From: Prochilodus magdalenae
Taxonomy: Eukaryota; Chordata; Actinopteri; Characiformes; Prochilodontidae
NCBI GenBank assembly: GCA_024036415.1
Contig: JAMWET010003455.1
Span: 385,001-449,000, forward strand
Length of the DNA stretch: 64,000 bases
Direction of reading: 5' to 3'
Part shown: positions 35,036 to 47,024 of the stretch, piece after piece
Position numbering within the stretch: the stretch's first letter is position 1
How the letters are laid out: each line of letters starts with the position of its first letter
Notes under the pieces: model-generated
What the model was told of the DNA's origin: nothing
Seen by the model: the letters and a program-made list of their open reading frames with translations, nothing else
The model's database searches: none
Translations under genes and position numbers: made by a program

Positions 35036-38000
35036 AAACAAACCATGCACAGACTTGCTTTCATCAGCGCATATCAAGAAAAGCATGCGACTGTTTGTAA
35101 ACATTACCCTTTCATTATTATTATTATAATTAATAACATTATCAAACAATATTAAAATATTATTATTATAAATATATAAATTATGAATACTAAATACTAC
35201 TACAGACAATAGCTTATATTCTACAATAATTAAAAACTGTGAACTTTATTTACTTTGTCAATAAGTATATTACTTTGAATGGTTTCTCCAATAATAGATA
35301 ATAGATATGTTGAATAATCACTGCTGAAATTCCAAGGAACAAAAAAAAAGGGAAACTTTAAGTGCACAGTGAAACTACGCAAACTAAGTGTATAGTAAAA
35401 CATAGTATCAGCCTTTTCCAAAATGCCACCAGCAACTATTGTTGTATAATCACACAGTCTAGTACTGATGACTTTAATACATTTTAACTAAGGAATAAAA
35501 TCTGAAGGACAAAATGACAAAATTCTATGAAGCAGGCCACAGCCTAAAGGAACAGGCAGAAGGCATCACTGACCTAGCCAGTGCAAGAATAGATGCAGAA
35601 TATAGAACTGGATGGATCTGCCTGTTTAAGGAAACCCAGGAGAGGTCCAACCAAAACCATTCCTCCTTCAAGAATTGGCTTTAGATCAGACAAAAGAGAA
35701 AACACGAAAAAAGAAAAAAGTGCTGTTTTTTGGAAATAGATTGGAAATGGAACGTTGCCCTAGGCCTGCAGATCTATGTACGCTATTAGAGTCATTTTGA
35801 CTGATTGGAGATAAGGTTTTTAGCCAGCTGTAAGACATATAAGGAAGTGGGCATGCTGAGGGTGATGCAGCACCCGCCCCTTTAAGACTGTTCCTGAGCA
35901 CCTTTAGAAGGCAGAATCAGACATATTTCAACTGAAGAAATTTGGTCTAGGTCTAAGTTTTAAGGTCTAGGTCTAAGCATTGCAGAGAAGTAGAACTTTT
36001 ATTGCTGTAGGCAGTTTATGTTGACATTGTGTCACAAAAGCCCAGCATCTCTAAATATTTGAACTAAAATATAACATTTTGATATGGCTCAAATATTACC
36101 ACAAATAAAATGTAGAAATCAGCATGACGGTGATGCATTTTCTATTTACTGTGAGGTTGTTTTTGTGAGTGAACTCAGGTATCTGAGAGAGCTGTGCCAC
36201 AATAGGTGGGGTGGTGGGAGGTTATATCAGAGGTTATATTATAAGATTATAGATTAATATTAGTTTTCTCCATCTTCTTGTGCAAAGCAACTTTAGAAGA
36301 TGTTTCAGGTGAAGGCCAAGGTGATCAAAGTTGATTCTGATGCGATCACAGAAAAACAAGAATTTTGTGTTTTAAATGACATCATGCACTGGGCCTAAAA
36401 CAACCATGGAGATACAAATGAAACAGTTCATTTTAGGTTGACTTACTGATCCTAGTTTGATGGTACTACACTTTGGAAAGGTTGTTTTTTGGCTTAGCTG
36501 ATTCCTTTAAAAACTAAAGTGATATAGAAATTTTACAACAAGTGTATAAAACCGAACACTTACCCACATGACCTCCCTAGAAAAACAATGGCATATGTAG
36601 CAGTAAAGAGCTCGGTTACTTGGGGACATTATATGAAATGTTACGGTCCATGCTACTTTTTGAGTCAGATCATAAGTCAGTCAGTTAAAACACACATCCC
36701 TTTCATACATTACAGAACCCTAATAAAATGAAAACAATTTGGCAGAGGGTGATCCAATTTTACACACAAGCTGTGGGAGAAGCGGGAATCCTGTTAGACA
36801 ATGCCATTTTGATTACTTGTAGGAGTGTGACACGTCAAACTGGTAGAGATGTTCACCAGAAAAACGAAGATGTGCTTCATGTGAACATAACTTTATTCAT
36901 GTTTATTCATATTTTATGTGATTTCGTGATTTTATATGAAACCAGAAAACTGACCTCCAGATTGTGGCTGATATACAGTCCACCAGACTGTTTTATTTTA
37001 TAAGGGTGTTACCTTACTTTTAGGACATCTTGTACTTTAGGACATCTTGTAAAATGGACAAATGCTCATTACCTACCAAGTGTATTACAAACATATTGCA
37101 GTTTAGATCATATATCATTCAACCGTACTTGTAGCTAGTCTTCATTTACTATAAACTGGACAGTACCTGGACATTTGAGTGCCTGAAAATTTGTTGTACC
37201 TGGACAGACAGATGGAGACTGAACCGTTGGCCCTCCTTCTAGTTACTTTTCTGAAGAAATGGCTGTGCAGTAAAAGAGTTTCTTTCATATCACTGTTAGA
37301 ACAAAAAGACAGAAATACATTGTTAATGCTCAGTGTATATGGTTTTACACACCAACATAAGAAAATAAAATAATAACCTTACACTCATATGACAATATCT
37401 TTTGCATAGCACAACTATCCTGGGCAGCAGCACAGTTCATAAACTGAAAGCACTAAAGTTAGTAGCCATTTGTTCTTGTGGGAAAAGTGCATTGCCTTTT
37501 TCTATTCCCACCAAACCACAACATGCAGAAAATGGTTATCTAAATGACTTCTAATTGTTCCACACACTCTTCTTGTTATTTCTGGTGGCTCCATTAGAAA
37601 CTGGCTCACAAGCATGTCAGAGTTTGGATTTGATGTGAGGTCCGAGACCACCGCCAACCCATTTACAATTATCAACATAATGATAAAACTCATATTACTG
37701 ATCTAACAACGTTATATGTTCCTTTATCAGCCTCAAGATTTGCTGTCTTGTATTTGCAGTTTCCAGACGGTAAAAGCAATTAGAAGGAAATAGAAAGAAT
37801 TCCCTTGTTGGTCTCTCGTATTTAGACACAAATCCACAAAAAATAAATAACATTAATAATTCACATATAATCAGCAATTGGAGCACAGACTGAAAAAATA
37901 CATGTCTTGCACAATTCAACATCAAACCTCATAAAATGTGGCTGTTACAGGTAACAAAGACCTTTAGAATAAACTGAATATTACAGCTATGTGTGCTAGA

Positions 38001-39204
38001 TCTTTACTCTGAAATAAAACACATGAGATGATCTCAGATATGTGTTTATCTAACAGCTTATAAATAAAATATTTGAATAAAAAAGTTGCATTGGCAGGTT
38101 GGTTAAAATATTTAGGCTGCCTTCTTTCATAAGGGTCACACTCATTTGTATATATTCGATCTTATCATTTACAAAGAAAGCCCTAATTATTTGGCCTGCT
38201 TTCATTACCTAAAATTGGAACACTGGCAGTGCATGCAGTACATAAAACAGGTCCACTTAAAGATTTAAAAAGACAAAGAGTGCTCTCTCATGTTTGTTAA
38301 AGATATTTAGCTCACAGAAACTCTGTTTCAATTTTTCTGTGTCCTTATCAAATGATGAGGGACGTTCCCACAACTGCTGTTTAGAAGACCGTAGACTCAG
38401 TTCTGCTTCTGGAGAAACAATATTACAACATTTTGTCATTTTCCAATTTAAAATTATGCCGACTGTGAATTATGCATGAGCATACTGTGAATATTGTTAT
38501 TATATATAGAGTTCTGAACAACTGCATTTCAAAGAGAGTATAATTCGTCTTTGTTGTAGTGCAGCACTGAAGAAATATAATTTGCCTTAAAGTTTTTGAT
38601 TGTATCAAAAAGCAAATGCATCACATACCATAGAAGAGTCCAAATACTGTGATGTTCTATTTTTCCTATAATGTCCTCCTTAGTTCAGCCTAAAGATAAA
38701 ATTTCACTTCCTATTACTTTAATATGATTTGCATGTGGCCTTAACCACCTAAACCTACCAAGTAGACAAGTCTGCTAAATATGCAAAGGTTTAGGCTATA
38801 AATGTTATGTCTGGCTTTGCTATGTAAAATTCACCAATGCTCCAGCCTAAGAGATCGAAAAGGCCTATGCCATATGTTTCCTGGACTTTATTTTTGCCCT
38901 GATGTACATTCACAATTTTTGCTTGATCATCTTTCAATTCACATAGTTATGACCATTTTCCAACAGTACAAAAAGAAAACAAGCTGTTTGATGGTCATTT
39001 AAAAGATGTTGGAGAACTTATGACTGGCATATTGTAAACCACGTGTTACATTTGAAAGCAGCACTTACATTATATTACATAAAGTTAGACGTCAAGTGGA
39101 GAACCCAACCTAACCTGCTTATCTTTAGTATTAAGTAGGCTGTTTTTATGTGACAATAAAGAAGGATTGATTTCTGGTAGGTTTTCATCTACTTTAATGT
39201 TTAT
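35036..39204. other. Intergenic, no gene recognised
   Basis: AT-rich sequence with short tandem duplications (GGTCTAGGTCTAAG twice at about 35947-35977; CTTTAGGACATCTTGT twice near 37017-37050). A coding-like, acceptor-preceded minus-strand segment at 38280-38410 is discussed in the findings. Confidence 0.5.
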
Positions 39205-40229
39205 TAGGGCTGCCCTCTAGAAGTCGACGAGTCGAATCGTCAATCGGCGACCCTTTGAGTCGACTGAGAACCTTCAAGTCACCTGACAACAGTGACCTTT
39301 TTTTCTCTCGTAAAACAGACTAAAGCTTACAAAAATGCACAAGAACTTTAAGAATGTAAAAAGACATTTTAATTATTATTAAAAGGGAATAATAAATATT
39401 TTTAAGTTCTAGCTGGGCTATGATGCGTGCTTGCTAAAAATTTAAATCCACGTGACGATGTGCGCTGGCGGTTCACCGCTGAAGGAAGCTAAAGCTGTGA
39501 AGCTGAGACACACAGGGGGAAAGATGTCTCAGAGAAAGTCTGGAGGAGCTTTTGAAGAAGAGACCCCCGAACAAATGAAACCTAACTCTGCTCGTCATTT
39601 AGTCAGACATAGAGCACTGCTTCAAACAAGGGAGCTGACTTTCGGTCTAGACATAGCGGCTGTTTGCGTGAAGGAAAAACGGAGCGCAGACGTTTGTTTT
39701 ATTATATTTCTATTACTTTAGAACCTAAATTACAGACATGTTTATTTATTCGTCTACAGATAAGATTATCTTTATTTAAGGATAAGTACAGTCACTTAAT
39801 CTGCCTGCCGATAAACAAGAGATAATTTTTTAGAGCGGGTAATAATACCCTAAAAATAATTTCAATATTGACTAATCTGGTTTTATTTAGCAGTTCATTA
39901 TTTATGAGAGATGGAAGGTGAAGGGTCCTCCTACTGAAGAAGCTGTTAGAAGTGAAATTAAAAAGACTATAAGCTATAAGCGCTAATGTTTAGCATAAAT
40001 ACACGCTGCTGTAATTAAAGGCTCCAATTCAGATCGATCAGAAATATGTTCCTGTGACTCTGCTGACTTTCTAAATTATGAGGATGTCAGATCTGAACCG
40101 TATGCAAACTGATTTACTGATTACTAGATAATGTACATGGAGAAAAAAACATGAACGAATAGTCGAATCGTCGACCAGGACAGGCGAATCCGATTCGACT
40201 GGCAAAATTCTGAGTCGGGTACAGCCCTA
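39205..40229. mobile_element. Non-autonomous hAT transposon with 8-bp target duplication
   Basis: The element starts TAGGGCTG (39205) and ends CAGCCCTA (40229), and is flanked by identical 8-bp duplications ATGTTTAT at 39197-39204 and 40230-40237, the hallmark of hAT insertion. Both ends are rich in GTCGA motifs (for example GTCGACGAGTCGAATCG at 39233) that pair between left and right. The 1025-bp body has an 89-codon open frame (39452-39721) without a recognisable dimerisation or RNase H-like domain, so the copy is non-autonomous. The perfect duplication suggests a fairly recent insertion. Confidence 0.8.
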
Positions 40230-40553
40230 ATGTTTATATACAACACTAAAACCAAAATGAAGTTTTTCTATTATTTCTATTAAGGTCATCATATAGGCCT
40301 TATTTTATGCTTACTAATCTCATGTATTAAGTTGGCAGAAACACTCCTTATAATGTCCATCAGTATGAATTGTCAGAAACATGAGAATCTTGTTTTAAAC
40401 ATGGCTTAGAATGTAAAGAAAAAATCTGTTATAGGTACCTATAATCCATAGGATATTACATATCAATAATTACTACCAGCCAGGTTATTGTATACTAGTA
40501 CAACCTTGTTGCCAAAAAATCTTAGCCAACATCCGATACGGTACAGTCCTTAC

Positions 40554-40623
40554 CTGGCAAGCTGAAGGACGTGGATGAAAACTGTCTCAGAAGTGCTCGA
40601 GAACTGGTACATCGGTGTTTCTC
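40554..40623 (-). other. Candidate minus-strand exon
   Basis: On the minus strand a TTTCAG acceptor (complement of 40624-40629) and a CCAG/GTAAGG donor (complement near 40548-40557) bound 70 nt. The stretch contains an ATG-initiated open frame of about 20 codons (MYQFSSTSETVFIHVLQLA). The acceptor lacks a good pyrimidine tract. It lies downstream of a CpG-rich patch with another good minus-strand donor. Confidence 0.25.
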
Positions 40624-41208
40624 CTGAAACTTAAATATTTATTTAAATCACTTAAAGATACCGTTATTACTTAATTATTAAGCTGATATAAGCGTCTACT
40701 CCCCCAACTCCTAAAGCTGGACAGGTTTACAATGTTACAATGTTTAGTTATTTGTGGTGTAGCCTTTTTCCCTACTTAAAAAAAAACAGCATAGACCATT
40801 ATTCATTTCATTCTGGCCTACACTGGCCAGTGCTGGTCTGGTGCTAATTTAGCAAGATGGCTCTGAATTTATTATTTCTGTTCCCTGTACAGGGACTGTG
40901 CTGTATGAGCCGTGTTACTGTTTAAGGTGGAATGGAAAGCTCGAATGAGAAACAATAAAGATAAACTCAGCTTCGTCCGGTTTCTACTTACACTGCTGGT
41001 GCTAATTATCGTTCTAGCGTCATGCTAGCTACTTCTGAGTATTAGCTACATTACGAGTGTTATAAAAAAAAACACACCAAATCCAAAACACTGGCCTAAT
41101 AAATGATTAAAACGACTAATTAAACTGCACAGTATTCAGTTAACATATACTCAGTCACCAGACTCTGGGGAAATGTGTTAGAATGGGGCTAGCCCTGCCT
41201 TTAACTCA

Positions 41209-41520
41209 CCTGTTTTTGAAGCTGTAGCCTGCTAGCTAGCTAGCTAGCTAGCGCGCGGCGTTAGCATTGTATGAGGCACATATTCCTAGCTTTATTTAGT
41301 TTGGCGTGCTAAAAAATTCCTACAAATGACACACGAGTAGACTCTGGTTTACGAACGTCCAAAACATACACCTGCGACAAGAAGCAGACAGGAAAGTCCC
41401 TGAATTGCGACTCCTCTGGATATGTGGCGGCACTTAGAAACGGTGCTCCAGATATGAACTTCATTAACGGTCTCGCGACAAGAGCAATTAGGTCGCGCGG
41501 AGCTAATTAACAACGTACTG
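41209..41520 (-). promoter_or_regulatory. CpG-rich patch with a consensus minus-strand donor
   Basis: From about 41229 to 41520 I count roughly 19 CG dinucleotides, dense for this AT-rich, CG-poor window (GCGCGCGG near 41251, TCGCGACAAG near 41473, GTCGCGCGGAG near 41493). A perfect donor on the minus strand, AAACAG/GTGAGT, sits at its lower edge (exon edge at about 41209). This is what a promoter and first exon of a minus-strand transcript could look like. A GCTA repeat at 41231-41252 lies inside. No product is proposed. Confidence 0.3.
41231..41252. repeat. (GCTA)n microsatellite
   Basis: Five and a half GCTA units, self-complementary, ending in GCGCGCGG. Confidence 0.9.
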
Positions 41521-42112
41521 AGATGCTGGTGCTAAGCAAGGTGGTATATCGAAATGCACTGCAGTACTAAAGGCAAGGCGATTTACTGTTGCATTATAAC
41601 CAAGAAAATACATTGCAGTACTGCTGGCACGCAATGTGATGTATTGCAATGCTTTATTTTAGTATAACTGTCATAGTGTAAAACCACCCCACCATATGCA
41701 CAGCTATGCTAACGTTAGCATTCTTATACACTCTTATGCTATGTAACTCGGGTCCTTCAAGCTTCAAGTACAGCTCCCCTTGACTCACCATCCCCCAAAA
41801 TGCATGAAAGACAAGCATCCAGACTTTTCTGGTCGAATAAACTTCCCCTGACTGTCCGAAAAGAAGACTAGCCTGCAGATAGCATGGTCAAGTTCAATAT
41901 GATACACGTCCTCTAATCCCACCCCGGTTGTTTAATCCCTGGGTTCCCTCATTATTTGAAATGACATTTGTAGTGATGTTGTGGAATGACAACTTTAAAT
42001 TTGGTATCTTCTATTCGACTTTTACCCACCAGTATTCTCTAAAACTAGGCCAAAACCAGCACAGCAAGAGACGTCCGCCTTCCTGCTCTGCTCCTAGGTG
42101 TCTCTTCCAGTG

Positions 42113-42114
<2 letters not shown>

Positions 42115-42149
<35 letters not shown>
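42115..42149. repeat. (ATT)n microsatellite
   Basis: About eleven ATT units. Confidence 0.95.
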
Positions 42150-43245
42150 TACAGTGAAAAACCAGGAATGTTTCCAGGAAGATGTCCAGCTGGGGACAGG
42201 CCAACATGACCAGCTAAACCAATTTTAAGCAGGGCTGAACTGTGAAGTTAGCAACTGTATGAACCTAAACTGTAAACTGTATAGCATAGCAAAGTATCTA
42301 GTGTGAATGTAAACTGGTATGAATTAGCTATAGACCTATGTAAAAGGAAACAAGGTAACACTGATGAACATGATGAACATGATCAGTATATAACCCATTT
42401 ATATGATGAGTTTGTTAGTTTTTGTTCATTGTTCTTCTGGATACGTGTTTCAAAAGTTGTTGTTTTCAAAACATCTTATGTGGCAAATAACCTGCTGTAA
42501 GATTAGGTTCTGTACCTAAATACTGCCTTCATGTAGCTAACAATGGCAGCTTTTGTTTCATGTTTCAGCATACAAATACACTCACAGGCCCAATTCACTG
42601 GCAACAGCAGTATTAATAATAGCAGGAAGTTTCTGCACACACTTCCATGGGGAGTAAAACAGGGCTGTAATTTTCCAGGGGAACGAATGGTGAACTTGTT
42701 ACCTTTGTAGCTTTTCATGCAGTCCAAACAAGCAATTGTGGATTCTGGCAGATCTTCTATTTTTCCAATTATGGAACTGCACAGTAACATTCCCAATGTT
42801 AGAGATAGAGCCTTAAACTCTTAGATATGAGCTAAATGTAATGTCCTTTCTGTGTGCTGTTTCTGTTAGCACAACTGGAACAGAGCCAGAAATGATAGTC
42901 ATCATAACCACATACATTTTCCTGTTCCAGACTGTGGGACAGTAAAGTTTACCTTAACCTTGATCTTCGACATGTTGAACTTCACTGCATTTCTTATCAG
43001 TCCATTTTATTCAGTCAGCAAGAACATACCACAAGCAATATCAGGTGCCTTCCTGTTGAGCTGTTAAGCTGGGGAATGAGTTGTCGCTATGACCTGATCA
43101 CTGAGCACAAACAGGCCCGGTATAATCCTGACTGGGCTCGTGTGGTGTTCTAACCCTGCTAGTTTAAATGTGGTTCTTGGCCAGCCATACTTCTTACATC
43201 AGAGAGTGAGCAATAAATCCATAAATACTTTGGATATACGCCAGA

Positions 43246-43427
43246 GCAGTACTGGAGGGACCCTGCCCTGCACACATTAGTGCTTTATCTGCTCCCAAAA
43301 CACCTGATTTAACTTACCAGCTCATTAATTGGCCCTTTCAGAGTTGCAGGGGTCGTGTAAAAACTGGGAATCTACAAAAATGCATGGGGCAAGGTGTCTC
43401 CAGGACCAGATATGACAAACACTGTGC
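43246..43427. mobile_element. Foldback MITE
   Basis: The left arm contains GTACTGGAGGGACCCTGCCC and CTGCACACATTAGTG; the right arm contains TTGCAGGGG, CATGGGGCAAGGTGTCTCCA and GGACCAGATATGACAAACAC. The arms are partly complementary, and the CTGGAGGACC/CCTGCAC text is shared with copies at 46874 and, less well, 58705 and 59209. I recognise it as a common fish interspersed repeat without being able to name it. Confidence 0.5.
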
Positions 43428-43999
43428 TAGAGAAGCAAGAGGATGGATTTTTCATATACTCTCACAGAGCACCTCACCTATAATCGCAAAATGCGAAATA
43501 AGCAAGGCATAGAGGAGTACCAGTATGGCTGGAGATTAGAGTTTGAGGATCTGCCCTGAGTAGGGGAGTTTGCAGTTTGGTGGCTGTAGAGCAAAGGGAA
43601 CAATAGGGCTTGAATAGAGGCACACATAAATGGGACTCTACTGGGGGGAAAGAGGGATGGAAAAAAAACGGCCTAGTGTGGGTCGAACCAACATTGAATT
43701 CGTGCTTGGGGGTCTGCCCTGAGATGGTGTCTGTCAGTTAAACAGAGGAAGAGCATCCACTTTTCGAAGTTTCCTCTGACTACAATGCTACAGTCAGTAT
43801 GTGCTCCTTTGAAATTTTCATTTACGTGTTTGTGTTTTGCGCTGTGATCCCGCCCACGGCCCATTTCCCAGTATCAATTTGACACCCCGGGGCCAGGCAA
43901 ACACAGCATGTTGCAGCCATGGAAGTAAGCAAATTAACTGGATCAACAGAGATAACAATAGATTCTACTCAACCTAAAAGGCCTCAGCATCCATAAACA

Positions 44000-46873
44000 G
44001 AGACGCGGTAAAACGTGGGTAAATATTTACAGTAAATGCAGATGGAGGCCAGAAGGATGCCCAGTTGAATTTTTTCCTTCCTGAACAGGTAATATTAGGA
44101 GGGGTGTGGAAGCAAACAACTCTCCCCAGTACTTTGAATTGGACTGCAATAGCTAAGAGATGGTGGAAAGAGTGAATTGTTTCTCTTTTTTCAAACTGAA
44201 GACAAAAGAGGAGACATGCAAAGTCTCAGTTTATACACAGACCCCCTTATAAGACCCCCTTACCAACCTAGGAAAGAGCATTTCCAGAAGAACTGTTAAA
44301 CCACACATATTTCTAATGAAGCTAACATCAGCGCAACTATAGTCTCAGCCCCAGATGCTCCACCCACATACGTGATATTTTCAGGGTCTTAACCTGGGCA
44401 CACTGTCAGGATTCTGCCAGGTTCATCCTCATTGCCCATCCGAAATTCAGCGTAGTGATTTGCAGTAGTCTGACCTGAATCAAAGTTTTGTTGTTCCAGC
44501 AAAGGACTCTCCCTAGAGAGTGTGGTAATGTGAAACTAGCACCACCATGGCTAGTTAATTCGCAGGACAGCTGGCCTCTCGGTTGTTTCTTGGCATGCTG
44601 TGTGCATCGTTAGTTCATGTACAAGAAAAACAATATAATGGTTTAGGGTTAATTCTAGATGTGGCTTATACACCTGGATTTTAATGCTGCTTCTCTCAAC
44701 ATGACAGTCAAAGGAGTGTCAGTGCCAGTCAATAATAAGTGAAAGACAGCGGAAACACTGCCTGTATCACAAACAAACTCACTTTGATCTAATTGTTGAG
44801 AAGCAATCATTTTCCAGTGAGCTTTGCAATAGAGAACAATATGGCACAGACAGGAAAACCACAGCAGTTGAAAATTGAAGCCTTTCAGTTGTGGAGAAAA
44901 ACTGCTAACACATCAAGAACACTATCTAGGATGTATGAGAGTACCATATAGAGAAAATGTAAACCAGTGGTAAACCGCAAGAACAGAAACATAGCAACTG
45001 CTCAAATCCTAACAAATGCCCCAAAAATCTCTTTCTGCTGCATCCGTGCCAGGCAGTCAGTTACCATTCAAGATCACTCAACTTGTCCCTGTACCTAGCA
45101 AAAGAACAGAAAACCCAGTGACTCAAAATACTCCTAAAATAGAAGACAATGGCCAGTTGCTCCAGCCAATGGGAAGTTGCTCCGCCATTGGTTTGTATGA
45201 GAGAGGAACCCCCAAGAGCTGAAATAGTGGAAAGCAAAATGGGCCCAAAATAAAAAGGCTTCACTGACTGATCCCACAAATCGCTAAGGTCAGATGATTG
45301 TACACGTCAGATGATTGTACATGTAAACATAGGAACCGCTGGACAGTTGGTTTAATTGTTTTATATATTAGCCTAACACAAGCAATACAAATGAACAGAT
45401 TGGGTTTTAAATTAATGTTTGGTTGGTCAACAAACATCAGTTCAAATCTGGTGTATCAAGCTTGACAGCAAATTGCCAGGCTGCTTTTTGTTCCCTGTCC
45501 GGCCTTGGATACAGGCGGGTGAGCTCACTTATTGGTTAGGACTTTAAGAACTGAGGAGAAAGCTTACGATTCCCTGATATGAGTGTATATTCATATACAG
45601 GCCTGGAATTTTTATCATACTAATGTAATTATCCTCAATCTAAAGTGTTTTAGCAACTCTGTATGCTGACCTTGCTTTAATGCACAACCGTTCAAGTCTT
45701 GCTTTAACAGGAGGCAGCTTTTGGGTGTTTTTATCAGGGAGTAAAAAGTCATGAAAGTGCACTACGCAGAACAATTATGAGATGAGAAGCGATTTTTGCC
45801 TTGTATGAAAACTGTTTTCTCAGAAAGCCTTCTGCTTTGTGAACAATGTTTTCTTCCTCCCTCGTGGTTTCTTGGCCACATATCTGCTCTTTTGATGCAA
45901 AGCATTTCCTTTGAAAGAGCTCTATTGATGGTTGTTTGCTTTCAAACTACAGCCCAAAGTCAGGCTAACGATAAGCCTGTCTGTTTGACACTAAAGCAAA
46001 TGATATTTTCAGACTTTAGGACAGAATTTAATGTTGCAAATTTTCATATGGAGTTCAGGGACAGTGTATTATTCAACAAAGAGGTTTAATGTTTATCTCC
46101 TTAACCGTGGTCAGCCGTGATCATCGGTCCAGGCCTTCAGTTCACGTTATGCATTTATGTTTTTGTCCATCCTAGATTTAAACACAGATATTTGAAGATA
46201 TGTCGTATTTGAAGCTTCTAATTTGTTTGTTTGCATCAGTTTTACAATGGCTGCCAGTATTAGGCCCTGGTGTTAAGCTGCTTCCACTGTTTTCTATTAC
46301 TAACAGCTGGAACCTGTTTAGATATGACACTAATTCATATTCACTGACAGAACGCTTGAAAATGTAAACCATTTGTTTACAGCCAAAACACAAGAACTGC
46401 TGAAGCACAAGCATGATGTTATTAAATACAAACAAGCTGAAAACTACAGAAATCTATTTTCTAGAAATCATTAGGCCTTCTAAAGACCCATCCCGTCTCC
46501 GTTCCTTACACGTATATAAGGCAGAACTGACATTTTCTGTCACTTTTTATTGTATATCTGTCAACAGCTGAATGCATAGTAGCAGTTTGGACCTGACTGA
46601 GATTATCAGACTAGATCCTATACAGATGTGAAAAGTGAGGACAGTGTGTTTTCAGCATTTTACATTCTGATGCCATTATTTGAACACGTTTGTCTATTAC
46701 ACTAGAAGAGACTATGTCTGCTACCACACCTGCTTGGCAAATTTGCTGGAAACTTACATGCAAAGGTCTTTCTAGATGTCTGGCTCACTATGATAAGCTC
46801 AGTCACATGCACTATTTGTAGTATCCCAGCTATCCCAACACCTCTTCTAATAAGTAAATTCAGTTCATAACAT
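44000..46873. other. Intergenic, no gene recognised
   Basis: No exon-like structure was seen. A 17-bp direct duplication of GTCAGATGATTGTACA-type text is at 45289-45322. Confidence 0.5.
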
Positions 46874-47024
46874 CAGTGGTTTCCATCACTGGTCCCAGAG
46901 GACCCAGTGCCATGCACATTTAAGTGTTTGCGCACAACACCTCAACAAATCAACTAATTAACAAGCCTGTTTGGTGGAAAAACTCTAACATGTGCAGGAC
47001 TGAGGGGTCCTCGAGGACTACTGG
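46874..47024. mobile_element. Foldback MITE, same family as at 43246
   Basis: The left end reads CAGTGGTTTCCATCACTGGT with CCCAGAGGACCCAGTGCC; the right end reads GTGCAGGACTGAGGGGTCCT then CGAGGACTACTGG. The ends pair roughly over 30 bases. Length about 150 bp. Confidence 0.5.

Noticed and set aside
41928..42209. A 93-codon open frame containing an Ile run.
   Set aside because: The Ile run is the ATT microsatellite; nothing else in the frame resembles a protein.
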